DNA of 64,000 nucleotides from Geodermatophilus pulveris (GTDB taxonomy: Bacteria > Actinomycetota > Actinomycetes > Mycobacteriales > Geodermatophilaceae), in NCBI RefSeq assembly GCF_900188375.1, contig NZ_FZOO01000007.1, forward strand, positions 186,001 through 250,000. Direction: 5' to 3'. Positions 7,966 through 16,584 of this stretch are shown here, in pieces. Every line of letters begins with the position of its first letter. The first letter of the stretch is position 1. A model generated the notes under the pieces. It was given only the letters and a program-made list of their open reading frames with translations. It had not been told where the DNA came from and ran no database searches. Made by a program: the position numbers and the translations under genes.

Positions 7966-8534
7966 GCTGACGATGCCACCGGCCAGCTCGCCAGCGGCTC
8001 GTAGCGGGGCTCGGGGCCCAGGTGGCTCTCCACGAGCTGCACCTCGGTCACCGGCCAGTCCGGCCCGCGGTAGCCGGCCAGCCGGGCGGGCAGGTCGCCG
8101 TCCGCCGGCCGGCCCGGCCGCCAGCGGCCGACGGTGAGGTGCGCACGGAACGGCCGGTCCTCCACCGGCAGACCCAACCCGCGGGCGGCGCCGGCCAGCC
8201 GGCCGGCCAGGGCGGACACCGCGGCGTCGTCCCCGGCCACCCCCACCCAGAACACCTGCGGACGGCGGCGCGAGCCGAACCGCCCCGCGCCGGCCAGCCG
8301 CAGCGCGGCCGGTCCGGTGCCCGCCACGGCGGGCCCCGTCGCGGCGAGCAGCCCCGCCACCCGGTGGGCGGGCACGGCCCCGAGGAACAGCAGCGTCAGG
8401 TGCCACCGCGCCGCCGGCGTCCACCGGGGTGCGCCCGGCTCCGCGCGCAGCGGCGCCAGCGCACGGTCCAGGTGCTCGACCACCCCGGCCGGCGGGGTCA
8501 CCGCGAGGAACAGCCGGCGGCTGCCCGGGGTCAG
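7923..8534 (-). CDS. thpR: RNA 2',3'-cyclic phosphodiesterase (ThpR/LigT family)
   Basis: A 203-residue member of the 2H phosphoesterase superfamily that opens 2',3'-cyclic phosphates on RNA ends. Both catalytic HxTx motifs are present: HLTL at 45-48 and HLTV at 132-135. The first strand RRLFLAV is typical of the family start. The only in-frame start that keeps this strand is CTG at 8534, overlapping the stop of the upstream gene; a GTG at the twelfth codon would remove the strand. The C-terminal tail (from about residue 185) is non-conserved and coincides with a hairpin of the neighbouring gene. Confidence 0.8.
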   Translation of the reverse strand: MTPGSRRLFLAVTPPAGVVEHLDRALAPLRAEPGAPRWTPAARWHLTLLFLGAVPAHRVAGLLAATGPAVAGTGPAALRLAGAGRFGSRRRPQVFWVGVAGDDAAVSALAGRLAGAARGLGLPVEDRPFRAHLTVGRWRPGRPADGDLPARLAGYRGPDWPVTEVQLVESHLGPEPRYEPLASWPVASSAGARMPCSDPGNGA

Positions 8535-8929
8535 TCCGGCACCGCCAGGCCGGCGTCGGCGAGGGCGGCCTGCACCCGCAGCCGCTCGACGTCCCGGGCC
8601 CGGCCGGGCCGCAGGTCGCCCAGCGCGTGCGGCACCTCCAGCAGCCGCGCGGCCTCGGTGAGCACGTCGTCGTAGGCCGCCTGCAGCCCCAGGCGCCGGG
8701 CCATGGGCGCCCCGGCCGGCACGGCGGCGACCTGGCGGCCCAGCCGGCGCAGGTCGGCGGCGACCTGCTCGAGCGGCCGGCCGGCGGGCGCGGCCTCGTG
8801 CTCGCGGCGACGGCTCCGCAGCGGCAGCCGCGCCGACCCGAACGCCAGCCGGGCCAGCCAGCCCATGAGCGCCACCGAGCCGACGACGCCGCCGACGATC
8901 GCCCCCAGGTGCGCCAGCGCGGTCCCCAT
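8531..8929 (-). CDS. Small membrane-anchored protein of unknown function
   Basis: A 132-residue protein with an ATG start. One hydrophobic segment (about residues 8-30, IVGGVVGSVALMGWLARLAF) is followed by basic residues and a helical cytoplasmic part with Arg, Glu and Leu. I do not recognise a family. Its stop codon overlaps the CTG start of thpR, so the two are likely co-transcribed and coupled, which could hint at an RNA-related role, but nothing in the sequence proves it. Confidence 0.65.
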   Translation of the reverse strand: MGTALAHLGAIVGGVVGSVALMGWLARLAFGSARLPLRSRRREHEAAPAGRPLEQVAADLRRLGRQVAAVPAGAPMARRLGLQAAYDDVLTEAARLLEVPHALGDLRPGRARDVERLRVQAALADAGLAVPD

Positions 8930-8986
8930 GCCGCCTCCACCACGGATCGGGAGTGGTGCACGTCACGGTACGACGCGGCGGGCGGG

Positions 8987-10309
8987 TCAGCCCGTGCTGT
9001 GGCCGCCGGGCGCCTCGGCGGGCGTCCGCGCCGGGGAGACGTGCAGCTGCAGCCGCGGGGGGACGACGCCCGCCTCCACCCGCACCCGCCGCCCGCGCGC
9101 CAGCCACGCCGCCGCCGCGCTGCCCGCCAGGACGGCGACGGTCCCGCCGGTGACGAACCCCCAGGGCGCGCCGAAGCGCTCGGAGATCCAGCCGATCAGC
9201 GGAGCGCCCACCGGGGTGCCGCCCAGGAAGCAGGTGAAGTACAGCGCCATCACCCGCCCGCGCAGCTGCGGGTCGACGCCGAGCTGCACGAAGCTGTTGT
9301 TGGCCACGGCGAACACCAGGCCGGCGGCGCCGGTGGGCACGAGCAGCACGGCGAACGACCAGAACGTGGGCATGAGGCCGCAGGCGATGGACAGCAGCCC
9401 GAAGGCGACGGCGGCCAGGACCAGGAAGCGCTGCAGCGGCCGGGCGCTGCGGCGGGCGGACAGGAACGCGCCGGACAGCGAGCCGACCGCGAAGCAGGTG
9501 GTGAGCAGGCCGAACGCCTCGGCGCCGAGCCCGAACACCTCGCGGGCCATGAGCGCGATGGTCACCTGGGAGTTGAACGTGAAGGTGCCCAGCACCAGCG
9601 CGAGCCCCATCGCCAGCCGCAGGTCCGGCCGGGACCACACGTAGGCCAGGCCCTCGCGCAGCTGGCCGCGGCCGCGGGCGACCGGCGCGGTGGCGTGCAG
9701 CTCCTCCGGCCGCATGCACAGCAGCGCCCCGATGGTCACCGCGAAGCTGGCGGCGTTGACGAGGAAGGCCGGGGCGGTGTCGCCGGACGCGGCGCCGATG
9801 AGCAGCCCGGCCACGGCGGGGCCGACCAGCCGGGCGCCGTTGAAGATCGTGGAGTTGAGGCTGACGGCGTTGACCAGCAGGTCCGGCCCGACGAGCTCGG
9901 CCACGAAGGCCTGGCGCACCGGGGCGTCGACGGCGGACACCGAGCCGAGGGCGGCGGCGAGCACGAAGACGTGCCACAGCGCGATGCCGTCGGATGCCAC
10001 CAGCACCCCGAGCAGCAGGGCGAGCAGCCCCATGAGCGTCTGGGTGGCCACCAGCATGCGGCGCTTGGGGTAGCGGTCGGCGAGCACCCCGCCGTAGAGG
10101 CTGAGCACCAGCGTGGGGGCGAACTGCAGGGCGGTGACCACCCCGAGGGCCACGCCGTTGTCGCCGGACAGCTGCAGGACCAGCCAGTCCTGGCCGATCC
10201 GCTGCATCCAGGTGCCGGTGAGGCTGACCAGGTTCGACGCCGCGTAGAACCGGTAGTTGCGCACGCGCAGCGACCGGAACGACCCGGAACGGTCGGCGGG
10301 CCGGCTCAC
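8987..10309 (-). CDS. MFS transporter (enterobactin exporter-like, MFS_3)
   Basis: A 440-residue, 12-helix major facilitator of the EntS/MFS_3 group. The first segment contains RNYRFYAASNLVSLTGTWMQ, highly typical of the family, followed by the motif-A variant GGVLADRYPKRRML. It probably exports a small hydrophobic compound or siderophore across the cytoplasmic membrane. Its GTG start overlaps the stop of the MarR gene upstream by 4 nt, so regulator and pump form one operon and the pump is presumably derepressed by its own substrate. Confidence 0.9.
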   Translation of the reverse strand: MSRPADRSGSFRSLRVRNYRFYAASNLVSLTGTWMQRIGQDWLVLQLSGDNGVALGVVTALQFAPTLVLSLYGGVLADRYPKRRMLVATQTLMGLLALLLGVLVASDGIALWHVFVLAAALGSVSAVDAPVRQAFVAELVGPDLLVNAVSLNSTIFNGARLVGPAVAGLLIGAASGDTAPAFLVNAASFAVTIGALLCMRPEELHATAPVARGRGQLREGLAYVWSRPDLRLAMGLALVLGTFTFNSQVTIALMAREVFGLGAEAFGLLTTCFAVGSLSGAFLSARRSARPLQRFLVLAAVAFGLLSIACGLMPTFWSFAVLLVPTGAAGLVFAVANNSFVQLGVDPQLRGRVMALYFTCFLGGTPVGAPLIGWISERFGAPWGFVTGGTVAVLAGSAAAAWLARGRRVRVEAGVVPPRLQLHVSPARTPAEAPGGHSTG

Positions 10310-10740
10310 CCACTCGCCAGCTCGTCCAGGATGACCGCCGCCTCGCGCAGGACCGCCCGTTCCTCGGCGGTCAGCGCCGCGAGCACGTCGGTGAGCCAGG
10401 CCTCGCGGGCGCGGGCCTCGGCACCGAGCAGCTCCTCCGCGGCCGGCGTCAGGTCGATGACCACCTGCCGCCCGTCGGTCGGGTGCGGGCTGCGCGTGAC
10501 CAGGCCCATCCCCTCGAGGGCGACGACGACCCGGGTCATCGACGGCGGCTGGACCCGCTCGTGGCCGGCCAGCTCACCGGGGCTCATCGCGCCGTGCCGC
10601 TTGAGCGTGGACAGCGCCGCGAGGTGGGTCAGCGTGACCGAGCTGTCGACGCGCTGGTACCGGAGCCGGCGGGAGAAGCGCATGACGGCCAGCCGCAGGT
10701 CGTGGGCGAGCCCCGCGTCGTCCAGCCTCGTCCGGCTCAC
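10306..10740 (-). CDS. MarR-family transcriptional regulator
   Basis: A 144-residue winged-helix repressor. The recognition region is LAGHERVQPPSMTRVVVALE (about residues 58-77), and the wing contains RSPHPTDGRQVVIDLT, both typical of MarR proteins. It is the first gene of a two-gene operon with an MFS exporter and overlaps it by 4 nt. A near-palindrome covers the -10 box just upstream, consistent with autorepression that also controls the exporter. The inducing ligand is unknown. Confidence 0.9.
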   Translation of the reverse strand: MSRTRLDDAGLAHDLRLAVMRFSRRLRYQRVDSSVTLTHLAALSTLKRHGAMSPGELAGHERVQPPSMTRVVVALEGMGLVTRSPHPTDGRQVVIDLTPAAEELLGAEARAREAWLTDVLAALTAEERAVLREAAVILDELASG

Positions 10741-10748
10741 GGGTCGTC

Positions 10749-10761
10749 AGCCTAGCTAAGG
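10749..10761 (-). promoter_or_regulatory. MarR operator overlapping the -10 box
   Basis: On the minus strand CCTTAGCTAGG (10751-10761) contains the palindrome TAGCTA. It overlaps TAGGCT (10749-10754), a good actinobacterial -10 hexamer 8 nt before the marR GTG. Binding here would block the polymerase directly. The operator role is inferred from position and symmetry. Confidence 0.45.
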
Positions 10762-10799
10762 ACCTCCGGCCGGCGTCCCGGGGCTCGTCCCCAGCTCGC

Positions 10800-12344
10800 T
10801 CAGAACAGCTGCTGCAGCGGCTCCAGGGCGAAGTAGACGACGAACACCGCGGCGATGAGCCACATCAGCGGGTGCACCTCGCGCCGCCTGCCGACCGCGG
10901 TCCGCAGGAGCACGTAGCTGATGACGCCGGCGCCGATGCCGTTGGTGATCGAGTAGGTGAAGGGCATGAGCGCCAGCGCCAGGAACGCCGGGATGACCAG
11001 CGACAGGTCGTCCCACTGGAGGTGGCGGATCTGGCTGATCATCAGCGCGCCGACGACGACCAGCGCCGGGGCCGCCGCCTCCGACGGCACGACGAGCACC
11101 AGCGGGCTGAGGAACACCGTCCCGAGGAACAGCACGCCGGTGACGACGCTGGCGAGACCGGTGCGCGCGCCGTCGGCGACCCCGGAGGCGCTCTCGATGT
11201 AGGTGGTGTTGGAGGAGACGCTGCCCGCGCCGCCGGCCGCGGCGGCCAGCGAGTCGACCAGCAGCACCGGCTGGGACCGCGGCAGGTTGCGGTCCTCGTC
11301 GAGCAGGCCGCCCTCGGCCCCGACGGCGGTGACGGTGCCGACCGTGTCGAAGAAGTCCGCGATCATGATGGAGAAGACGATGAGCAGCGCGGCGATGACG
11401 CCGATCCGCTCGAACCCGCCGAACAGCGAGAACTCGCCCAGCAGCGACAGGTCGGGGGCGGCGACGACGTCGTCCGGCACGGCCGGGACCTGCAGCGCCC
11501 AGCCGCGCGGGTTGACCTCCTCGCCGTCGACGATCCGCGGGCCGACGTCGGCGACGGCCTCGATGACGATGGCGAGGACGGTGGTGGCGGCGATGCCGAT
11601 GAGCAGGCCGCCGCGCACCCGGCGGACCACCAGGACGGCCATCAGCAGCAGGCCGACGACGAAGACCAGGATCGGCCAGCCGGCCAGCTGGCCCCCGACG
11701 CCGAAGCTGATCAGCGGGTTGCCGGGCCGGATGATCGCGGCGTCGGCCAGCCCGATGACGGTGAGGAAGAAGCCGATGCCCACGGCGATGGCCGTCTTCA
11801 GCTGCGGCGGGATGGCCTCGAACACGGCCTTCCGGAAGCCGGTCAGCACCAGCACGGTGATGGCCAGGCCCTCCAGCACGACCAGGCCCATGATCTCCGG
11901 CCAGGACAGCTGGGTGGCCGCGAAGACCGCCACGATGGCGTTGATGCCCAGGCCGGTGGCGACCGCGAAGGGGTAGCGGCCGACGACGCCCATGAGGATC
12001 GTCATGACGCCGGCGATCAGCGCGGTGGCCGCGGCGATCGCCGAGAACGGCAGCACGGCGCCGGTGACGTCGGCTCCCGGTGTGCCGTCCGGGCCCGGGA
12101 TGCTGGTCAGGATGATCGGGTTGAGCAGCACGATGTAGGCCATCGTGAAGAACGTGGTCAGCCCGCCGCGCACCTCGCGGGTCGTGGTCGAGCGCCGGGC
12201 GCTGATGCCGAAGTAGCGGTCCAGGCCGTTGCTCGGCCGGATCCGCGGGCCCTCGCTGCGGCGTGCGGGCCGCGCCCCGGCGGCGACGTCGGCCGGCGTA
12301 CCGCCGTCCGTGGTGCCCGTGGACGGGCGGGACTTCTCTGCCAT
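10800..12344 (-). CDS. NCS2-family purine permease (AzgA-like)
   Basis: A 514-residue transporter with 12-14 hydrophobic segments that imports hypoxanthine, guanine or adenine with protons. Family marks are the N-terminal region NGLDRYFGISAR...TTREVRGG, the FTMAYIVLLNP stretch, the GLGINAIVA segment and ADFFDTVGT. The ATG start at 12344 has GGAGAG upstream; a longer in-frame start at 12434 would add an Arg/Ala-rich, non-conserved leader. It diverges from the DUF2530 gene. No purine riboswitch was seen upstream. Confidence 0.9.
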   Translation of the reverse strand: MAEKSRPSTGTTDGGTPADVAAGARPARRSEGPRIRPSNGLDRYFGISARRSTTTREVRGGLTTFFTMAYIVLLNPIILTSIPGPDGTPGADVTGAVLPFSAIAAATALIAGVMTILMGVVGRYPFAVATGLGINAIVAVFAATQLSWPEIMGLVVLEGLAITVLVLTGFRKAVFEAIPPQLKTAIAVGIGFFLTVIGLADAAIIRPGNPLISFGVGGQLAGWPILVFVVGLLLMAVLVVRRVRGGLLIGIAATTVLAIVIEAVADVGPRIVDGEEVNPRGWALQVPAVPDDVVAAPDLSLLGEFSLFGGFERIGVIAALLIVFSIMIADFFDTVGTVTAVGAEGGLLDEDRNLPRSQPVLLVDSLAAAAGGAGSVSSNTTYIESASGVADGARTGLASVVTGVLFLGTVFLSPLVLVVPSEAAAPALVVVGALMISQIRHLQWDDLSLVIPAFLALALMPFTYSITNGIGAGVISYVLLRTAVGRRREVHPLMWLIAAVFVVYFALEPLQQLF

Positions 12345-12476
12345 GGCGACTCTCCGGGCGCGCGGCCGGGCGGCGGCGTGGGGCGCGCCGGCCGACCGGT
12401 GGGGACTGCGATGAGCGGCGACAGCGTGCCACACACGTGTTCCGGACAGGTCACGGCCGCGCGGGCCCGCAGGTCC

Positions 12477-12482
12477 TAGGGT
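12477..12482 (+). promoter_or_regulatory. Leaderless -10 box of the DUF2530 gene
   Basis: TAGGGT stands 6 nt before the GTG start of the DUF2530 gene, with no ribosome-binding site in between. The palindrome ACACGTGT (12433-12440) is further upstream in the divergent region; its role, if any, is unknown. Confidence 0.5.
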
Positions 12483-12488
12483 CGAGGC

Positions 12489-12725
12489 GTGCCCCGACCG
12501 GCCCGGAAGGCCCCTCCCCCGCTGCAGGTGGACACCGTGCGCGTGGTGCTGGCCGGGACGGCGCTGTGGGCCGTCGCGCTCGTGGTGCTGCTGCTGCTCG
12601 GCGACCGGGTGGACCGGGTGTGGACCTGGACCTGCGTGGCGGGCATCGCCCTGACCGGCGTCGGCCTGGGCATCATGCGCCTGCAGGGCCAGATCGGCCG
12701 CCGCGACGCCGACGACGACCGGTAG
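12489..12725 (+). CDS. DUF2530 small membrane protein
   Basis: A 78-residue actinobacterial protein with two hydrophobic helices (VVLAGTALWAVALVVLLLL and WTCVAGIALTGVGLGIM) and short charged ends, matching the DUF2530 family. It lies in the cytoplasmic membrane; its function is unknown. It diverges from the purine permease gene, an arrangement I associate with related actinobacteria. The start GTG lies directly behind a -10 box. Confidence 0.85.
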   Translation: MPRPARKAPPPLQVDTVRVVLAGTALWAVALVVLLLLGDRVDRVWTWTCVAGIALTGVGLGIMRLQGQIGRRDADDDR

Positions 12726-12781
12726 GCGCCCGGCTCACCCGGCCGGCAGCAGCAGCCGCACCGTCGCCACGCCAGCACCCG

Positions 12782-12922
12782 GGTGACCGCGGTGGGCTCG
12801 TCGAGGTCCGCGACACCGCCGAGCTCGAACGCGCCGTCCGGCGGCTGCGGGCGCTGCCCACCGTCGCCCGGACGGAGAGCGCGGTGGTCCTCCCCCGGCT
12901 CATCGACCGCTCGCGGGTCTGA
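12782..12922 (+). pseudogene. C-terminal remnant of an Lrp/AsnC-type regulator
   Basis: Frame-consistent codons encode about 45 residues, including VEVRDTAELERAV, LRALPTVARTESAVVL and RLIDRSRV, which match the last part of the Lrp/AsnC ligand-binding (RAM) domain, where a 'D-lhr-fv-LpgV-tetvvvL' pattern is conserved. No start codon, HTH or first half of the domain precedes it in any frame; the stop TGA is intact. I read it as the surviving 3' end of a deleted regulator gene. The family call rests on pattern memory of this short region. Confidence 0.5.
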
Positions 12923-12975
12923 GGGCCCGGCTCACCGGGGGCGGCTGCTGGCCGCGGTGCGGGGTCCGCGCGAGC

Positions 12976-12994
12976 GGGGGGCCGGAGGCCCCCC
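12976..12994. terminator. GC-rich hairpin between the Lrp remnant and the DUF3027 gene
   Basis: GGGGGGCC and GGCCCCCC form an 8-bp stem with a 3-nt loop. It lies about 50 nt after the remnant stop and could terminate transcription from either side. No T-run is present. Confidence 0.4.
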
Positions 12995-13048
12995 GAGCGG
13001 GGACGGGGGTCGGGGGCTCAGCGGCGGCTGGTGCGCACCTGCCGCGGT

Positions 13049-13065
13049 GCGGTCCGGAGGACCGC
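13049..13065 (-). terminator. Hairpin terminator of the DUF3027 gene
   Basis: GCGGTCC-GGA-GGACCGC forms a 7-bp stem with a tight 3-nt loop, starting 4 nt after the stop codon of the DUF3027 gene on the minus strand. Confidence 0.5.
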
Positions 13066-13069
13066 CGTG

Positions 13070-13855
13070 TCACAGCACGTCGAAGGTGCCCGTGTCGTAG
13101 CGGGCGGAGTGCACGACCTCGGTCGCGTCGTCGGGGGCGAGGGTCGCCTGGCTGTGCGCGCCGCAGCCGTAGTCGATGGCGACCACGCGCCCGTCGGCGG
13201 GGGCGTAGACGTTGCCGCAGGCGCCGAACGCGTGCCGCAGTGAGCCGGCCAGGGGCAGGAAGAAGCCGCAGGTGCCGCACGGCCCCGGTGCCTGGCGGGC
13301 CATCGCCGAGCGGGGACCGAACTCGCCGGCGTCCCAGCGGGCCGCGGCCTCCGCCCGCCCCTCGCGGGACATGACCCGCTCCCGGCCGAGGCCGATCTCG
13401 CGGGCGACGACCGAGCCCTCGGGGTCGTCGGCGGAGTCGTCGTCGGTGGCGTAGCCCGGCACCAGCCGGGGGTCGTCCTCGGTGGAGGGCAGCACGTCGC
13501 CGACCGACAGGTCGCCGGGGCGCAGCCGCTCGTGCCAGGGCACCCAGGCCGGCGCGAGCAGGGCCTGCTCCCCGGGGAGCAGCACGACCTCGTCGACGGT
13601 CGCCTGCTCCTCGCCGGGCACCCGGGCGAGGGTGACCGCCCAGTACCAGCCGACGTAGCCCGGCAGCCGGCTGGCGAAGGAGTGGGTGACCACCTCGCCG
13701 AGGTCCGCCGTCGACGGCGTCTCGGGGACGGCGCCGAGGTGCTCGCCCACCAGGTCGGGGGACCCGGCGGTGCCGACCGCCGCGGCCCGCGCCCGCTCGA
13801 CGTCGGTACCGGGTGCGTCGCTCCCCGCGCCGGCGGGGTCGGTTGAGTCGGCCAC
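13070..13855 (-). CDS. DUF3027 family protein
   Basis: A 261-residue cytosolic actinobacterial protein of unknown function. The central region with YVGWYWAVTLAR, LLPGEQALLAPAWVPW and RPGDLSVGDVLP is typical of DUF3027. The C-terminal part has CGTCGFFLPLAGSLRHAFGA followed by CGN and GCGAHS, so four to five cysteines could bind a metal. The start is taken at GTG 13855 because GGGAGG lies 9 nt before it; an ATG at 13864 directly abuts that ribosome site. It diverges from an MFS gene, an arrangement common in the phylum. Confidence 0.85.
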   Translation of the reverse strand: MADSTDPAGAGSDAPGTDVERARAAAVGTAGSPDLVGEHLGAVPETPSTADLGEVVTHSFASRLPGYVGWYWAVTLARVPGEEQATVDEVVLLPGEQALLAPAWVPWHERLRPGDLSVGDVLPSTEDDPRLVPGYATDDDSADDPEGSVVAREIGLGRERVMSREGRAEAAARWDAGEFGPRSAMARQAPGPCGTCGFFLPLAGSLRHAFGACGNVYAPADGRVVAIDYGCGAHSQATLAPDDATEVVHSARYDTGTFDVL

Positions 13856-13936
13856 GGACCCCATCCTCCCTGACGCACCCCGAGCGGCCACGGGCGCGGG
13901 GCTGCGCGCCGCGTCCTCCCAGGTCGGTGCGGCACC

Positions 13937-15466
13937 ATGGGGTGCGTGTCGTCCTCCCCGCCCGGCGCCCGGCGCCCGCCACTGCGCCGGCGGGCGGGGT
14001 CGCCGGGGGCGGACACCACACCCCTCGACGCGGGCCGGCCGGCCACCCGGCCGCTGCCGGCGACCGGTCCGGACGCCGGGGACGGTGGGGTCACCCCGCC
14101 GACCGTCCCGCTGCCGCGGAAGCCGACCGTCACCCGGGTCGCGGCGGCCCGCACCCGCGAGCTGACCGGGGCCGCCGTCCGCCGGGTGCAGACCGCCAGC
14201 CGGGCCGACGGCGCCGGGCACAGCGGGCTGGCCCAGCTGCTGTGGGTCAACGCCCTGCACATGGCCGGCGACGCCATGGTCGCCGTCTCGCTGGCCGGCA
14301 CGCTGTTCTTCGCCGCGACCACCGACGCGCAGCGCGGCAACGTCGCGCTCTACCTGCTGGTCACGATGGCGCCGTTCGCGGTCGTCGCCCCGGTGATCGG
14401 GCCGCTGCTCGACCGGCTGCAGCGCGGCCGCCGGTGGGCGATGGCGGTCAGCCAGCTGGGGCGGGCCGCCCTGGCGCTGGTCATGGCCGCGCACTTCGAC
14501 GACTGGTGGCTGTACCCGGCGGCCCTCGGCGTGCTGGTGCTGTCCAAGGCGCACAACGTGCTGCGGGCGGCGGTCATCCCCCGCGTGCTCCCCGGCGCCA
14601 TGTCGCTGACCTCGGCCAACGCGCGGACGTCGGTGTTCGGCCTGCTGACCGCCGGCGTCTTCGGGGCGGTCGGCGCCGGGCTGGCGTGGGGGGTGGGGTT
14701 CACCTGGCTGCTGTGGGCCACCGCCGTCGTCTTCGCCGTCGGCGCGGTGCTGGCGGTGCGGCTGCCGCGCCACGTCGACGTCCCCACCGGCGAGCTGCCC
14801 GCCGACGTGCTGTCGACCGCGCCCCAGCCGGTGGCGACCGGGCGCGGGCGCCGGGCGGTCAACCCGCGGGTGGTCGTGGCGCTGCGGGCCAACGCCGCGC
14901 TGCGGGGGCTCGGCGGGTTCCTCACGATCTTCTCCGCGTTCCTGGTGCAGGCCACCGTCGAGGGCGGCTGGCAGGGCACCCTCGCGCTGGGCGCGGTCGC
15001 GGGCGCGGCCGGCCTGGGCAGCGTGCTGGGCACGGCGGTCGGCTCGCGGCTGCACCGCGCCGACCCCGACCGGGTGGTGCTCTGGTCGGCCGGCGCCGCC
15101 GCGGCGGTCACGGTGGCCGCCGCGGTGTTCTACAGCTTCGCGATGGCCGCGCTGGTGGCCGGCGTCGCGGCCGTGGCCAACGCGCTGGGCAAGGTGGCCC
15201 TCGACGCGATCATCCAGCGCGAGGTGCCCGAGCGCCTGAGGGCCTCGGCGTTCGCCCGCTCGGAGACGGTGCTGCAGCTGTCCTGGGTCGTCGGCGGTGC
15301 GCTCGGCATCGCGCTGCCCCCGACCGGGTGGCTCGGCTTCACCGTCGCCGCTGCGCTGCTGGTGCTCGCCGTCGCCCTGGTGCTGGTGCGCCCGCGCCGC
15401 CGGCCGGTCCCGCCGCCGGCGGACGCCCCCGAGACCCCGACCGACCCGCTGGGCCGGCTGGCGTGA
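13937..15466 (+). CDS. MFS transporter with long N-terminal cytosolic tail
   Basis: A 509-residue protein. The first ~95 residues are Pro/Arg-rich and hydrophilic; then 10-12 membrane helices follow, beginning with LLWVNALHMAGDAMVAVSL. It is the MFS protein usually encoded next to DUF3027 and DUF2771 genes in actinobacteria. The substrate is unknown. The start could be ATG 13937 or GTG 13946; the latter stands 7 nt after CACCAT and would be leaderless. Its stop overlaps the GTG of the DUF2771 lipoprotein gene by 4 nt. Confidence 0.85.
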   Translation: MGCVSSSPPGARRPPLRRRAGSPGADTTPLDAGRPATRPLPATGPDAGDGGVTPPTVPLPRKPTVTRVAAARTRELTGAAVRRVQTASRADGAGHSGLAQLLWVNALHMAGDAMVAVSLAGTLFFAATTDAQRGNVALYLLVTMAPFAVVAPVIGPLLDRLQRGRRWAMAVSQLGRAALALVMAAHFDDWWLYPAALGVLVLSKAHNVLRAAVIPRVLPGAMSLTSANARTSVFGLLTAGVFGAVGAGLAWGVGFTWLLWATAVVFAVGAVLAVRLPRHVDVPTGELPADVLSTAPQPVATGRGRRAVNPRVVVALRANAALRGLGGFLTIFSAFLVQATVEGGWQGTLALGAVAGAAGLGSVLGTAVGSRLHRADPDRVVLWSAGAAAAVTVAAAVFYSFAMAALVAGVAAVANALGKVALDAIIQREVPERLRASAFARSETVLQLSWVVGGALGIALPPTGWLGFTVAAALLVLAVALVLVRPRRRPVPPPADAPETPTDPLGRLA

Positions 15467-15939
15467 GGCGGGTGGTCCTCCCGGTCGCGGTCCTGCTGGT
15501 CGCCGGGTGCGGGTCCGAGCCGTCCGGGCCGCAGGACGTCCTGGTGGAGGCGGGGCCGCAGGAGGTGCGGGTGCCGCCCAGCCAGGAGTGCATCGACGGG
15601 GAGCTGCAGCGCTTCTCGGGCCGCCCGCCGCTCGTGGAGGTCTCCCCCGACACGACGATCCGGCTGACCGTGCCCGACTCGGTGGCCGAGCAGGGCTGGG
15701 GCGTGCAGGTCTACGACGACCAGCTGCAGCAGCGGCTCGGCATCGTCGACGTCGAGAGGGGCCAGGCCGTGCTGGAGGAGATCGACACCTCCGACGTCGT
15801 CCCGGCCGCGTTCTACCTGGTGGTCGTGGAGGACACCGGGGAGGCGTGCGAGGGCCTCAGCGGCGCCTGGCCGGTCGGCTTCCTCCGCGCCGGCGGCGAC
15901 CAGACCGGCCCCGCGACCGAGGCGCCCCCCGTCCCATAG
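15463..15939 (+). CDS. DUF2771 family lipoprotein
   Basis: A 158-residue exported lipoprotein. The N-terminus has a short basic and hydrophobic signal (VRRVVLPVAVLLVAGCGS) with lipobox LVAGC, so Cys16 is the likely lipidation site. The mature part contains VPPSQECIDGE and a beta-rich DUF2771 region with a second cysteine pair that may form a disulfide. It is coupled to the MFS gene by a GTGA overlap, so the two may act together at the membrane. The function is unknown. Confidence 0.85.
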   Translation: MRRVVLPVAVLLVAGCGSEPSGPQDVLVEAGPQEVRVPPSQECIDGELQRFSGRPPLVEVSPDTTIRLTVPDSVAEQGWGVQVYDDQLQQRLGIVDVERGQAVLEEIDTSDVVPAAFYLVVVEDTGEACEGLSGAWPVGFLRAGGDQTGPATEAPPVP

Positions 15940-16030
15940 CGGCGGGAACCGCTCCGGGCGACGTGCTGGAGCGGCCACCGTCCAGGGACCCGCGCCGAGC
16001 CTGCGAGGCGTGGGGGGAACGGTGGTCCTG

Positions 16031-16426
16031 TCAGTGCTCCAGGTCGGTGGCGACCGCGCGCAGCACGGAGGCGACCTTGCGGGCCACCGGCCGGTCGGGG
16101 TGCCGGCCGCGGCGCAGCCCCTCGCCGACGTCGTCGAGCAGCTTGATGAGGTCCTCGATGATCGGGACCAGCTCGTCGGGCTTCTTGCGGGTGGCCGCCG
16201 CGTGCGCCGCCGTCACCGACGGCAGCGGGTCGAGCACGCGCACCTGCAGGGCCTGGTCGCCGCGGCGGCCCGCGACGATGCCGAACTCCACCCGCTGGCC
16301 GGGCTTGAGCTCGCTGGTGCCGGTGGGTAGGGCGTCCTTGTGCACGAAGACGTCCGGGCCGTCCTCGCGCGAGAGGAAGCCGAACCCCTTCTCCGGGTTG
16401 AACCACTTGACTCTGCCGGTGGGCAC
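16031..16426 (-). CDS. Cold-shock domain protein with helical C-terminal extension
   Basis: A 131-residue protein. The N-terminal cold-shock domain (about 1-68) carries [16 protein letters not shown] (RNP1) and DVFVHKDAL (RNP2), so it should bind single-stranded RNA or DNA. The extension (about 69-131), with [20 protein letters not shown], is alpha-helical and found in an actinobacterial subgroup. Start GTG 16426 has GAGGG about 7 nt upstream and gives the canonical [10 protein letters not shown] start; a longer frame to 16462 is unlikely. It is distinct from the 66-residue cspA at 50.9 kb. Confidence 0.9.
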   Translation of the reverse strand: MPTGRVKWFNPEKGFGFLSREDGPDVFVHKDALPTGTSELKPGQRVEFGIVAGRRGDQALQVRVLDPLPSVTAAHAAATRKKPDELVPIIEDLIKLLDDVGEGLRRGRHPDRPVARKVASVLRAVATDLEH

Positions 16427-16584
16427 GCTGATCCCTCGGTCGTCGGACGGCGGCCCCGGCACCTGGCCGGGAGGGCGGGTGCGGCACGGGTGCCGCAGGC
16501 CTCAGGTTAGTCGCCGGGCCCGTGCCGCCCACCAGCATTCCCGCGGGCCCGGCCCGCCACGTCCCGGCCGGCGCGCCGCCGACC

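Noticed and set aside
12433..12440. ACACGTGT palindrome between the purine permease and DUF2530 genes
   Set aside because: An 8-bp palindrome is expected by chance in a window this long, and no regulator gene is adjacent apart from the Lrp remnant.
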